From the NCBI GenBank assembly GCA_038147395.1, contig JAYQTM010000001.1:248001-312000 (forward strand): a DNA stretch of 64,000 nt, written 5' to 3'. Position numbers and translations under genes: made by a program. The stretch's first letter is position 1. Each line of letters starts with the position of its first letter. Of the stretch, positions 41,890-50,534 are shown in pieces. The notes under the pieces are model-generated. The model ran no database searches. It was not told the origin of the DNA and was given only the letters and a program-made list of their open reading frames with translations. The stretch is from Eutrophovita brisbanensis (GTDB lineage: Bacteria > Pseudomonadota > Gammaproteobacteria > Burkholderiales > Eutrophovitaceae).

Positions 41890-42885
41890 CTAAATTGTCT
41901 GGGGTAACGCAGTTGACAGTCCAAGACGTTGAAACAGGAGGTCGTCACTGTCTTCAAGAGCATTTGAGGTCGTGAGTAATTTTTCCCCGTAGAAAATAGA
42001 GTTTGCACCAGCTAAGAAACAAAGCGCCTGTAACTCGTCAGACATTTCTTTTCGGCCCGCAGATAGCCTCACCATCGATTTTGGCATTGTTATTCGAGCT
42101 ACAGCGATGGTTCGAACGAACTCGAATGGGTCAATATCTTCGGATTCAGCCAAGGGGGTGCCAGGGACTTTCACCAAATTATTGATTGGAACACTTTCAG
42201 GCGGCGGCGACATATTAGCTAGCTGATTGATCATCTCGACCCGATCTTCCCTTGACTCACCCATGCCCACGATACCGCCACAGCAGACAGAGAGGCCAGA
42301 ATCTCTAACCTTCTGAAGCGTGTCGTGTCGATCTAGCTGACTTCTCGTCGAGATGACGTCCCGATAGTGATCTGAGGAGGTGTCTATATTGTGGTTGTAG
42401 TAGTCAAGACCCGCCTCACGCAGTCGATCAGCTTGTCCCTCTTTTAATAACCCAAGTGTGGCGCATGTTTCCATGCCAAGGGATTTCACCGCTGAAATCA
42501 TTTCGGCTACTTTAACGATGTCTCGGTCTTTAGGCCCACGCCATGCCGCCCCCATACAGAATCTAGTTGCACCGTTGGCTTTCGCGATTTTCGCTGCATC
42601 GATGACGTCGTCTACGCTCATGAGATCATCATCAGTGACACCTGTGCTGAATCTCACTGATTGCGGACAGTAACCACAATCCTCAGGACAGCCACCTGTT
42701 TTAATTGAAATTAAGGTGGACAGTTGAATCTCGTTTGGCTTGAAATTTTCTCTGTGTATTTTTTGTGCTTCGGACAATAAGTCCAAAAACGGTTTATCAA
42801 ACAAATCAGCGATGGTTTGGATTGTCCAACCTCTTTGGTCGTTTGATTTCGATTTGTTTACTTGTTCGCTCGTAGTGTGTTCCAA
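41890..42885 (-). CDS. bioB: Biotin synthase
   Basis: A 331-residue radical-SAM enzyme. The 4Fe-4S cluster motif GGCPEDCGYCPQS provides Cys66, Cys70 and Cys73; YNHNIDTSSDHY, CCGGIVGMGES and RLSAGRKEM are signature segments of BioB. It inserts sulphur into dethiobiotin. It is divergent from bioA, as in many bio loci, with a 243-base region between them in which I could not recognise a BirA box. Confidence 0.95.
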   Translation of the reverse strand: MEHTTSEQVNKSKSNDQRGWTIQTIADLFDKPFLDLLSEAQKIHRENFKPNEIQLSTLISIKTGGCPEDCGYCPQSVRFSTGVTDDDLMSVDDVIDAAKIAKANGATRFCMGAAWRGPKDRDIVKVAEMISAVKSLGMETCATLGLLKEGQADRLREAGLDYYNHNIDTSSDHYRDVISTRSQLDRHDTLQKVRDSGLSVCCGGIVGMGESREDRVEMINQLANMSPPPESVPINNLVKVPGTPLAESEDIDPFEFVRTIAVARITMPKSMVRLSAGRKEMSDELQALCFLAGANSIFYGEKLLTTSNALEDSDDLLFQRLGLSTALPQTI

Positions 42886-43128
42886 TTTTCGTTACCCGTT
42901 ATGTTGTTCGACATGCTCACAGGATATGGGTGAGCAAAATGCCCCCGTGAGGACCCGATCGTAAAGCTTGAAAATTTAAGACTAATCTCTTCGTTTGCAG
43001 TATTGTATCTAAACACCAATATATACGGACGTAATCGTGACACAGACTTGTTGTAGATCCAAAGAAAACTTACGTTGAGATGAGCGTTGACGTACCATTA
43101 ACGCTTTGTTGAATCATTTTTACTGGTC

Positions 43129-44424
43129 TTGAGTGTGTCGCAATTATCCCAACGTAGTCTTTCCGCGGTTTGGCATCCGTGCAGTCAGATGGCGCGCCTT
43201 GCCAAAGTTCCTCCTATTGCGATTGCGTCTGGAGACGGTGCTTGGCTCTTTGATGAGGAGGGTAATCGTTACTTCGATACGGTGAGCTCTTGGTGGGTCA
43301 ATATTCTCGGACATGCGAACCCTAGAATTGTCTCTGCCATTGGTGAGCAGGCATCCAAGTTGCCGCACGTCATGTTGGGTGGTTGCACCCATGAACCAGC
43401 AGTTAGATTGGCTGAAAGACTCTCCAAGCGAACCAATGGCCACCTAGGACACGCATTTTTTGCGTCAGATGGTGCGAGCGCGGTTGAAATCGCGCTCAAG
43501 CAAAGTTTCCATTCAAGAGCGATCAAAGGGGAAAAAACAAAGGAAAAATTTCTTTGTCTGAAACACAGTTATCACGGAGAGACGATAGGTGCGTTGTCCG
43601 TTACCGATGTGCCGTTATTCCAGGACGCATACAGATCGTTACTCAACGCCAGTTACGTTGTTGAAGCTCCTGATTCGAGGCTCAATAATGAGCGCGAAGC
43701 GCTGGATGCGCTGAAACAGTTGCTGCAAGAACGTCATGGTGAAATCTCAGCTTTGATTATTGAACCGTTGATTCAGTGTGGCGGAGGTATGGTCATGCAC
43801 AGTAGCAGCTACCTCCGAGGCGTTAGAGCATTGACGAAGGAATTTGATGTTCATCTCATTGCAGATGAAATCGCTGTGGGTTGTGGTCGAACTGGCACCT
43901 TTTTCGCGTGGGAGCATGTGGGTGATAGTGATTGGCCAGACTTTCTGCTTTTATCAAAAGGTATCTCGGGTGGCAATTTACCTTTATCCATCGTGTTGAG
44001 TTCAGATGAAGTGTTCAACCAGTTTTTGAGTGAGGACTTTAAAGCAGGTTTTCTACATTCTCATTCGTACACAGGTAATCCGCTAGCCTGTGCTGCTGCA
44101 AATGTTGTTCTAGATCATTTCGATGAGGGTTTAACTGATCAACTATCGACGCAAACACAATATCTGGCAGACGCGTTTATTGATATCGCTAGTGACGAGC
44201 GTATCGCAGATTTAAGGCAGTGTGGAATGGTGATTGCTTTCGAGGTGCGTGAAGCGGTTGATAATTTCGCTGAGAAATTTCATGTCGCAGGGCGACGTCA
44301 CGAAATTCTCACACGACCAATCGGTAATACGGTTTACGTGATGCCACCGTATTTGATCACTCGAGAGTATTCCGAATTTATTGTGGATGCACTCTCAAAA
44401 ACGCTTAACGAGACGCTCTCTTAA
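43129..44424 (+). CDS. bioA: Adenosylmethionine-8-amino-7-oxononanoate aminotransferase
   Basis: A class III aminotransferase of about 431 residues with VWHPCSQM near the start, SSWWVNILGHANPRI, KHSYHGETIGALSV, LIADEIAVGCGRTG and the PLP Lys in LLLSKGISGGNLPL. It makes 7,8-diaminopelargonate. The start is uncertain: TTG at 43129 or GTG at 43135, with no ATG or strong ribosome site. The stop codon abuts the bioF start codon. Confidence 0.93.
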   Translation: MSVSQLSQRSLSAVWHPCSQMARLAKVPPIAIASGDGAWLFDEEGNRYFDTVSSWWVNILGHANPRIVSAIGEQASKLPHVMLGGCTHEPAVRLAERLSKRTNGHLGHAFFASDGASAVEIALKQSFHSRAIKGEKTKEKFLCLKHSYHGETIGALSVTDVPLFQDAYRSLLNASYVVEAPDSRLNNEREALDALKQLLQERHGEISALIIEPLIQCGGGMVMHSSSYLRGVRALTKEFDVHLIADEIAVGCGRTGTFFAWEHVGDSDWPDFLLLSKGISGGNLPLSIVLSSDEVFNQFLSEDFKAGFLHSHSYTGNPLACAAANVVLDHFDEGLTDQLSTQTQYLADAFIDIASDERIADLRQCGMVIAFEVREAVDNFAEKFHVAGRRHEILTRPIGNTVYVMPPYLITREYSEFIVDALSKTLNETLS

Positions 44425-45165
44425 ATGCTTTTTAACGAACTTAAGAAAAAACTCGATACGCTTGAATCGATTGAGCGTTTGCGAACGAGAAAAATCAGTC
44501 ACTCTCCCACCGGAGTAGAACAGGAGGTGTCAGCAAGTTTCGATATTCCAACTTCAACATTGAAGATGTTTTGCTCGAACGATTACCTTGGGTTGGCGAA
44601 TCACCCCCTCATTCGTGAGGCGTTAATATCGGGTGTCAAAAAATGGGGTGGAGGTTCTGGTGCGTCACATTTGGTGAGCGGTCATATGGCGCCACACGAA
44701 AAACTCGAGGGGTTGTTAAGCGACATGTACGAACCCATGATCCCGAACAATTCCTGCCTTTCATTTTCTTCCGGTTATATGGCGAACATTGCTGTTATCA
44801 CCGCACTTGGTGCCGAGGGAGCGGAGATCTTTTCGGATCAATTGAATCATGCGTCGCTTATTGATGGCACGCGACTAGCAAGAGCAAGCGTTACAAAATT
44901 TCAGCACCGTGATTATGCTCAGTTGAGTTCGCTCTTGGAGCAAAGCAAGGCGGCAATTAAGTTGGTTGTGACAGATGCCGTTTTTAGTATGGACGGAGAC
45001 ATTGCTGACCTGCAAGCCTTGCTGGAGCTCGCTGAGCGCTTCGATGCATGGGTTGTGATTGATGATGCGCACGGTTACGGAGTCCTCGGAAAAAAAAGGT
45101 TTGGGTTCTTTGGAAGATGCTCAGATTTGCTCAGATCGATTTATATTGATCGGTACTTTTGGTAA
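44425..45165 (+). CDS. bioF: 8-amino-7-oxononanoate synthase, N-terminal part of a frameshifted gene
   Basis: The first 223 or so residues are normal BioF, a PLP-dependent alpha-oxoamine synthase: FCSNDYLGLANHPLI, GASHLVSGHMAPHEKLE, and VVIDDAHGYGVLGKK. After GKK the frame runs into unrelated sequence and stops at 45165. The family continues in the frame 45059-45640. The join is at eight A (45090-45097); seven A would give GKKGLGSLEDA and restore a full protein of about 404 residues ending at 45640. It begins directly after bioA. Confidence 0.88.
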   Translation: MLFNELKKKLDTLESIERLRTRKISHSPTGVEQEVSASFDIPTSTLKMFCSNDYLGLANHPLIREALISGVKKWGGGSGASHLVSGHMAPHEKLEGLLSDMYEPMIPNNSCLSFSSGYMANIAVITALGAEGAEIFSDQLNHASLIDGTRLARASVTKFQHRDYAQLSSLLEQSKAAIKLVVTDAVFSMDGDIADLQALLELAERFDAWVVIDDAHGYGVLGKKRFGFFGRCSDLLRSIYIDRYFW

Positions 45166-45640
45166 GGCTGCAGGATTGTCAGGTGCATTTGTTGCAGCAA
45201 ATAAAATAGTCATTGACTATATTTTGCAAACAGGGAGGAGTTACATATTCACGACAGCATCGATGCCGGCCATATCAGAGGCGTTGATCGAGTCGATGGC
45301 GATTATTCATGGCGAGGAGGGTGCTAGGCGACGTGCAAGGCTGCGAGAGTTGATCGGATTATTTTCGAGTCATTTCAAGAGCAGTCTTCTAAAAAAACCG
45401 GAAGTGCGATGGTCTTTACAGAAGTCCTCGACTGCTATTCAACCAATCCTCATTGGAGATGACGCTGTGACGATGAAAATATCGAATAGCCTAGAAAACT
45501 TAGGTTTTAGAGTGCCGGGGATTAGACCGCCGACTGTTCCAGAGGGAAAGTCTCGGTTACGGGTGACGTTGAGTGCTGAGCATAACGAGGCTGATTTGAT
45601 TTCACTCGTCGACGCGCTTTTCGCCTGTCATCCAGTCTGA
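45059..45640 (+). CDS. bioF: 8-amino-7-oxononanoate synthase, C-terminal part of a frameshifted gene
   Basis: From about 45098 this frame encodes the rest of BioF: GLGSLEDAQICSDRFILIG, then TFGKAAGLSGAFVAANK with the PLP-binding Lys, YIFTTASMPAISEAL, and a C-terminal GIRPPTVPEGKSRLRVTLSA. The residues before GLGSLE are an out-of-frame artefact, so 45059 is not a real start. If the extra A is a genuine mutation, biotin synthesis from pimeloyl-ACP would be lost. Confidence 0.85.
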   Translation: MMMRTVTESSEKKGLGSLEDAQICSDRFILIGTFGKAAGLSGAFVAANKIVIDYILQTGRSYIFTTASMPAISEALIESMAIIHGEEGARRRARLRELIGLFSSHFKSSLLKKPEVRWSLQKSSTAIQPILIGDDAVTMKISNSLENLGFRVPGIRPPTVPEGKSRLRVTLSAEHNEADLISLVDALFACHPV

Positions 45641-45651
45641 GCGAGATCATC

Positions 45652-46326
45652 ATGAAATTTTTTGTTACGGGCACCGATACTGAAATTGGTAAAACAACCG
45701 CAACATGTGCGCTGATTTCTGCATGTGTCGCCCGAGGTATCGACACCATTGGTTTAAAGCCAGTCGCAGCAGGTGAGACAGAGATTGATGGTCAATGGGT
45801 GAATGATGATGTTATGCGTTTGATGGAGGTTTCCAATCCTCGATTAAGCGCGGATCAGGTATGTGCTTACCAATTTCGCACTCCCTGTGCGCCGGAGTTG
45901 GCGTCGAGGCTCGAGCAAAGGCCTATTGATCGAGAAGAGCTACTCGCGTCGGTACACAAGTCAGCATTGATGGCAAAAGCCGTTTTTGTAGAAGGTGTCG
46001 GCGGGTTTTGTGTTCCGTTAACTGAGGAGTGGACGACTGCTGATTTGGCCGTTGAACTTGGATATCCAATCATCTTGACGGTTGGGATTAAATTGGGATG
46101 TATTAATCATGCCCTGTTGACACATGAGGCGATTATTTCGAGAGGTTTGAAATTTGCGGGGTGGGTTGCTAATGAGGTGAGTGTTGAGCCCAACTTTTTG
46201 GAAACCATCCAGACGTTAACAACACGACTAAACGCGCCGCCAATCGCAACGATTCCGTTTACTGAAGACGTTATGAGGCGATCTCTTAATGCGGAGATTG
46301 ATCTCGATAAATTTTTGTATTCGTGA
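45652..46326 (+). CDS. bioD: Dethiobiotin synthetase
   Basis: A 224-residue P-loop enzyme: FVTGTDTEIGKTTATCALI holds the ATP-binding loop, then LKPVAAGET and VEGVGGFCVPL. It forms the ureido ring of dethiobiotin with ATP and CO2. It follows bioF by 11 bases. bioC and bioH were not found in the window. Confidence 0.93.
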   Translation: MKFFVTGTDTEIGKTTATCALISACVARGIDTIGLKPVAAGETEIDGQWVNDDVMRLMEVSNPRLSADQVCAYQFRTPCAPELASRLEQRPIDREELLASVHKSALMAKAVFVEGVGGFCVPLTEEWTTADLAVELGYPIILTVGIKLGCINHALLTHEAIISRGLKFAGWVANEVSVEPNFLETIQTLTTRLNAPPIATIPFTEDVMRRSLNAEIDLDKFLYS

Positions 46327-46465
46327 GGGTTAGTCGAAACGTTGGAAATAGAACAGTTCTTGTCACGGAGTACGCATTAAGGGTTGTAATCGTGCGATGA
46401 TTGAGAAACCTTAAACAATCGTGTGAGTCTGACAGCATTAGTTAAAGATTACCGATAAGGGCAAA

Positions 46466-46774
46466 ATGAATAGGACAAAAGCGATAGCCATTTTTGGGAG
46501 GACGATCGGGGTGTTGATTGCATCTTCGTGCCTTTTTGCGTCCTCTCAGGACTTATCCCAGCACCACGATCATCAATCGACTAGAGACATCACCAACGGT
46601 GCTATTGGTCGAGGGCATCCGGTCGTCGAGGAATATCGAAACTATAAACCTGTCGAACGCATCGATTGGTCTGAAGCGAACCAAACAGTAGATGAAATTG
46701 GTGGGTGGAGGACTTACGCGAGGGACGTCTACCGATACCAGCGCAGTAAGCGAAAGGAGCTACCGAACCAATGA
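46466..46774 (+). CDS. Small exported protein of a copper cluster, unknown function
   Basis: A 102-residue protein with a signal peptide (hydrophobic IAIFGRTIGVLIASSCLFAS) and a short His-rich stretch QHHDHQ just after the likely cleavage site. The rest is charged and Tyr/Arg rich, with no recognised domain. It overlaps the next gene by four bases (ATGA). Location before a TolC-like lipoprotein, a multicopper oxidase and a CusF-like protein suggests periplasmic copper handling. Confidence 0.65.
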   Translation: MNRTKAIAIFGRTIGVLIASSCLFASSQDLSQHHDHQSTRDITNGAIGRGHPVVEEYRNYKPVERIDWSEANQTVDEIGGWRTYARDVYRYQRSKRKELPNQ

Positions 46775-48189
46775 TCGGCTACCGCACCGTTTCCAGGGCT
46801 TTGGTCTATTCATCAATAGTTTTGGGTGTCACTGGTTGTGCTTCGGTTGATACGGAATCTCGTATTGAGCAACTAAATAGCGACATATCCAATTTGGTCG
46901 ATGGAAGCTTCGATGTGGAATTGCAGCCCAGCTCGGCCGAGTACGTCGCTAAAGTTGATGAAATATTGGGTGCGTCTGTAGGCCTTCAAGAAGCACAGCA
47001 AATCCAATTACTTAATAGTTTCGAATTAAGGTCCCTTGTGCACAGCTCGTTGTCCGACATGGCTTATGCGGCTCAGCTCGGTCGAATCGCCAACCCAAAT
47101 TTTATTTTTGAACGTATTTCATCACCCGGAGAACTAGAATTAACCCGGGTATTGTCATTCGGGCTGCTCGATCTGATCACATTACCGAAGCGCAAAAAAG
47201 TGGCCGAATCTCAAATGGAGGTGGCGCAGTTAAGGATGACTGCCACGGTCATGGATCAGTTAATCCAAGTCAAAGCTGCATGGGTTAGAGCGGTTGCAGC
47301 ACTTGAACTCCAGCAATATGCAAAGAAGGTGTTAGACAGTGCGTCGGCGGGAGCTGAACTGGCTCGGCGAATGGAGGCGGTTGGAAATTTCAATCGGCTC
47401 GATAGATCCCGAGAGCAGACTTATTACGCGGACGCAGCGACGAAGTATGCGCTCTCGAAGCACGAGGCGGATATGGCTAGAGAGGATCTCGTTCGTTTAT
47501 TGGGATTGACGGCAGGGCAAGCGCACATGTTGATCTTACCCAATCAACTACCTGACCTACCGTCTGATTTGGTGGCTGTTGACACGGTACGAGATGCGAT
47601 GAATCAAGATCGGATTGATATCCAACTTGCAAAATCACAATTGATTGCGGCGGGCCACGCGCAGGGACTAGACTTAATCACAAGTTTTACCGACGTTGAG
47701 GTCTCATATGTTGATAAAACACAATTTGGTGAGGACACGAGAACCACCCCAGATGGTTACGAGCTCGCAATTTCTTTACCGATTTTTGATTGGGGTGATC
47801 AGCGTCGAGAAGCAATGAGCCAACAGAGTTTAGCAGCTGCGTTTCGGTACGAACATATCCTTCGTTCGGCAGCGACTGACCTGAGAAAAGCGTACAGCGC
47901 GTATTCGGTATCACACTCAATTGCAACGCATTATCGTGATGAAATCGTGCCGCTTCGTAAAGCGATTTCTGAGGAGAACTTACTTCGTTATAACGGCATG
48001 ATTATCGGCGTGTTTGAATTGCTTGCGGATTCAAGACAGCAGATTGCTGCAGTGATGGGAGCGATTGATAGTAAGAAGCAATTTTGGATGGCTGATATCG
48101 GATTGCAGGCGGCCTTAGTCGGAAATCCAAGATCAGTGACTGCAATTTCTGCCAGCGCGACGAGCGTTGAGAGTAGCAAAGGACACTGA
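46771..48189 (+). CDS. TolC-family outer-membrane efflux lipoprotein
   Basis: A 472-residue protein with a lipoprotein signal (lipobox GVTGCAS, Cys near residue 23) followed by two coiled-coil-rich OEP/TolC halves, for example LITLPKRKKVAESQMEVAQ and AISLPIFDWGDQRREAM. Such proteins form the outer-membrane duct of RND or similar efflux systems. No inner-membrane pump or periplasmic adaptor gene lies nearby, which is odd. It ends four bases before the multicopper oxidase gene. Confidence 0.85.
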   Translation: MIGYRTVSRALVYSSIVLGVTGCASVDTESRIEQLNSDISNLVDGSFDVELQPSSAEYVAKVDEILGASVGLQEAQQIQLLNSFELRSLVHSSLSDMAYAAQLGRIANPNFIFERISSPGELELTRVLSFGLLDLITLPKRKKVAESQMEVAQLRMTATVMDQLIQVKAAWVRAVAALELQQYAKKVLDSASAGAELARRMEAVGNFNRLDRSREQTYYADAATKYALSKHEADMAREDLVRLLGLTAGQAHMLILPNQLPDLPSDLVAVDTVRDAMNQDRIDIQLAKSQLIAAGHAQGLDLITSFTDVEVSYVDKTQFGEDTRTTPDGYELAISLPIFDWGDQRREAMSQQSLAAAFRYEHILRSAATDLRKAYSAYSVSHSIATHYRDEIVPLRKAISEENLLRYNGMIIGVFELLADSRQQIAAVMGAIDSKKQFWMADIGLQAALVGNPRSVTAISASATSVESSKGH

Positions 48190-48193
48190 CCTA

Positions 48194-49597
48194 ATGGACA
48201 ATCAACGACGAAAATTTTTATCAATCGCAAGCACTTCTGTTGCTGCCACTGTTGTATCAAAGCATGCGCTCGCGGGATTGCCAGAGGTGGTGACTCAGAC
48301 TGACACCGACACTCAGGGACCTCATCTGGCCGAAGGCGCGACTTATAACCCAGTGGTGACGTTAAATGGATGGACGCTACCGTGGCGAATGAACAATGGC
48401 GTTAAAGAATTCCATCTCGTTGCTGAGCCTGTGGTGCGTGAGTTTACCCCCGGTTTCAAGGGACATCTGTGGGGCTATAACGGTCAAAGCCCCGGGCCAA
48501 CTATTGAGGTAGTTGAGGGTGATCGAGTTCGATTATTTGTCACTAACCGGTTACCAGAGCATACGAGCGTTCATTGGCATGGACAGCGGCTTCCCAACGG
48601 AATGGATGGTGTCACTGGGCTGAATCAAAAGGCCATCAAGCCGGGACAGACGTTTCAATACGAGTTTGTGGCAAGGCGCCCCGGGACGTTCATGTATCAC
48701 CCTCATGCCGACGAGATGACGCAAATGGCAATGGGAATGATGGGATTCTGGGTGACACATCCGAAGCGAACCAGTGATTCAATCCGGGAGGTTGACCGAG
48801 ATTTCTGCTTTCTTCTGAATTCCTACGATATTGAGCCGGGGAGCTACACACCCAAGATCATGACAATGACTGATTTCAATATTTGGACATGGAATAGCCG
48901 CGTATTTCCAGGAATCGATTCGTTAAACGTTCGGCTCAATGATCGTGTGCGCATTCGTATCGGTAATCTCACGATGACGAATCACCCGATCCATTTACAT
49001 GGACATGAATTCGAAGTCACTGGCACAGATGGTGGGCCAACACCTCCAGGTTCTCGTTGGCCAGAGGTGACGACGGATATCGCCGTTGGACAGATGAGGC
49101 AGATTGAATTTGTTGCCAATGAAGAGGGGGATTGGGCCTTCCATTGCCACAAGAGCCATCACACCATGAATGCGATGGGGCATGATGTTCCGACGCTAAT
49201 TGGTGTCGATCACCGAGGAATTGCCGAGCAAATCAGCGACTTGATACCGGATTACATGGTGATGGGCGAAAGGGGCATGGCAGATATGGCAGAGATGGAG
49301 ATGCCCCTTCCTGAGAATACAGCACCGATGATGACTGGACAGGGCCCTTACGGCTCAGTTGAGATGGGTGGCATGTTTAGTGTGCTTAAGGTTCGGTCTG
49401 ATCAGGGCGCGGGTGATTACTCGAATCCCGGTTGGTTTCAACAACCCGAGGGCACGCAAGCGAGCCCTGTAGATTCGGATGACCTAGCGTTTATACGCTC
49501 TGATGATCCTGGCAGGTCGTTGATGAACGCGACAAAAGAAGAAGTTGACTCGATAGAAGTTCGTATCAAAAAACCAAATCACGGAAAACACAGTTAA
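48194..49597 (+). CDS. Tat-exported multicopper oxidase (CopA/laccase-like)
   Basis: A 467-residue multicopper oxidase. NQRRKFLSIAS is a Tat-type signal. Copper motifs are HWHGQRLPNGMDG (about residues 127-129), HPHADEM, HPIHLHGHEF (about 264-273) and HCHKSHHTMNAMGH (about 317). The C-terminus has Met-rich stretches (MADMAEMEMP, MMTGQGPYGSVEMGGM). It probably oxidises Cu(I) or organic substrates in the periplasm. ATG at 48194 was chosen so that the twin Arg lies near the N-terminus. It follows the TolC gene directly and precedes a CusF-like gene by 17 bases. Confidence 0.92.
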   Translation: MDNQRRKFLSIASTSVAATVVSKHALAGLPEVVTQTDTDTQGPHLAEGATYNPVVTLNGWTLPWRMNNGVKEFHLVAEPVVREFTPGFKGHLWGYNGQSPGPTIEVVEGDRVRLFVTNRLPEHTSVHWHGQRLPNGMDGVTGLNQKAIKPGQTFQYEFVARRPGTFMYHPHADEMTQMAMGMMGFWVTHPKRTSDSIREVDRDFCFLLNSYDIEPGSYTPKIMTMTDFNIWTWNSRVFPGIDSLNVRLNDRVRIRIGNLTMTNHPIHLHGHEFEVTGTDGGPTPPGSRWPEVTTDIAVGQMRQIEFVANEEGDWAFHCHKSHHTMNAMGHDVPTLIGVDHRGIAEQISDLIPDYMVMGERGMADMAEMEMPLPENTAPMMTGQGPYGSVEMGGMFSVLKVRSDQGAGDYSNPGWFQQPEGTQASPVDSDDLAFIRSDDPGRSLMNATKEEVDSIEVRIKKPNHGKHS

Positions 49598-49614
49598 TCA
49601 ACAAGGAGAACAAT

Positions 49615-50001
49615 ATGAAAAGTTTGATTCACGCACTCATCCCGTTAGTCGCTACACTGCTCTTGTCCTCCAGCTTTTCGTACGCAGCTCACCACGAAGG
49701 GGGGCATGATCATCACGGCAGCCACGATATGGACCACTCAAAGAATATGTCAGATTGTATGAGTGATAACTCCTGCCCAATGACTCACGGTGTGGTGAAG
49801 AATATCAATCAAGAGCTAGGGAAGATCACTTTAAAGCACGGTGAAATCGTGAACCTAGAAATGCCGCCGATGACGATGGTGCTCAATGTCAAGGATCTGA
49901 CAATGTTAGACGGATTGAACGTTGGCGATCATGTGATGTTTCAGGCGGTATCAATCGATGGCGAGTTTGTGATTACGATGATGCACAAAGACAAGCACTG
50001 A
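49615..50001 (+). CDS. Periplasmic copper-binding protein, CusF-like
   Basis: A 128-residue protein with a signal peptide (LIHALIPLVATLLLSSSFSYA), a His/Asp/Met-rich N-terminal stretch (HHEGGHDHHGSHDMDH) and a CusF-type beta-barrel: GVVKNINQELGKITLKHGEI then LEMPPMTMVLNV. The last motif matches the CusF copper site WPAMTM, with Met in place of Trp. AAGGAG precedes the ATG. It probably carries Cu(I) or Ag(I) for the adjacent oxidase. Confidence 0.87.
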   Translation: MKSLIHALIPLVATLLLSSSFSYAAHHEGGHDHHGSHDMDHSKNMSDCMSDNSCPMTHGVVKNINQELGKITLKHGEIVNLEMPPMTMVLNVKDLTMLDGLNVGDHVMFQAVSIDGEFVITMMHKDKH

Positions 50002-50024
50002 AAAAGTCGAATTCGAAAAAACGG

Positions 50025-50078
50025 GTGGTTAGCATAGCTATTCCCAGAATAAAAAAATGCCAGTCGCATGCTAACCAC
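50025..50078. repeat. Long-armed inverted repeat downstream of the CusF-like gene
   Basis: GTGGTTAGCAT (50025-50035) and ATGCTAACCAC (50068-50078) are exact reverse complements separated by 32 bases that include a run of seven A. It lies in the gap before lrgA. It could fold into a large RNA hairpin or be bound by a regulator. There is no T tract on the plus strand after it. Confidence 0.45.
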
Positions 50079-50165
50079 AGGGGAAGAAACATCGCTCCTC
50101 TACGAACTCAATAGATAGAGTAGATTACACATTAATACGTTCTACACCCTGATTTCAAGACGCTG

Positions 50166-50534
50166 ATGCTCTACGCCATATTCTTTATTTTTTTATTGCA
50201 ACTCGTCGGCGAGTTTTTACAAAAATATTTTGTACTGGCTATTCCTGGTCCGGTGATTGGGTTGCTTTTGATGCTTGTCGCACTGCTACTACAAAGAGGC
50301 TCTCGAGATTCGGATACGGATTTTGGCCAGAAGGTTATAAATACCTCTAATCATTTGCTCCAGTACCTCTCGCTTTTGTTCGTGCCGATTGGTGTGGGAG
50401 TGGTGATGCATTTGCAGCTCTTAGAAAGTCAATTGGTGAAAGTCCTTGGCGTCATTATTATCGGTACGCTCCTCACGATAATTGTTACAGCAGCGCTCTT
50501 CCAAGTATTACGCAAGAGAGGCGTGGATGACTGA
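50166..50534 (+). CDS. lrgA: LrgA/CidA-family holin-like protein
   Basis: A 122-residue membrane protein with four helices: LLQLVGEFLQKYFVL..IPGPVIGLLLML, then HLLQYLSLLFVPIGVGVV, matching LrgA/CidA (YohJ). Proteins of this group act with LrgB as antiholin/holin-like or small-solute (pyruvate, glycolate) transport systems. The stop overlaps the lrgB start by eight bases. Confidence 0.87.
   Translation: MLYAIFFIFLLQLVGEFLQKYFVLAIPGPVIGLLLMLVALLLQRGSRDSDTDFGQKVINTSNHLLQYLSLLFVPIGVGVVMHLQLLESQLVKVLGVIIIGTLLTIIVTAALFQVLRKRGVDD

Noticed and set aside
42886..43128. BirA operator between bioB and bioA
   Set aside because: No convincing match to the known split palindrome was visible by eye.
50025..50078. 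Integron attC site
   Set aside because: The arms have GTTAGC on the left and GCTAAC on the right, opposite to attC ends, and no cassette array or integrase is present.
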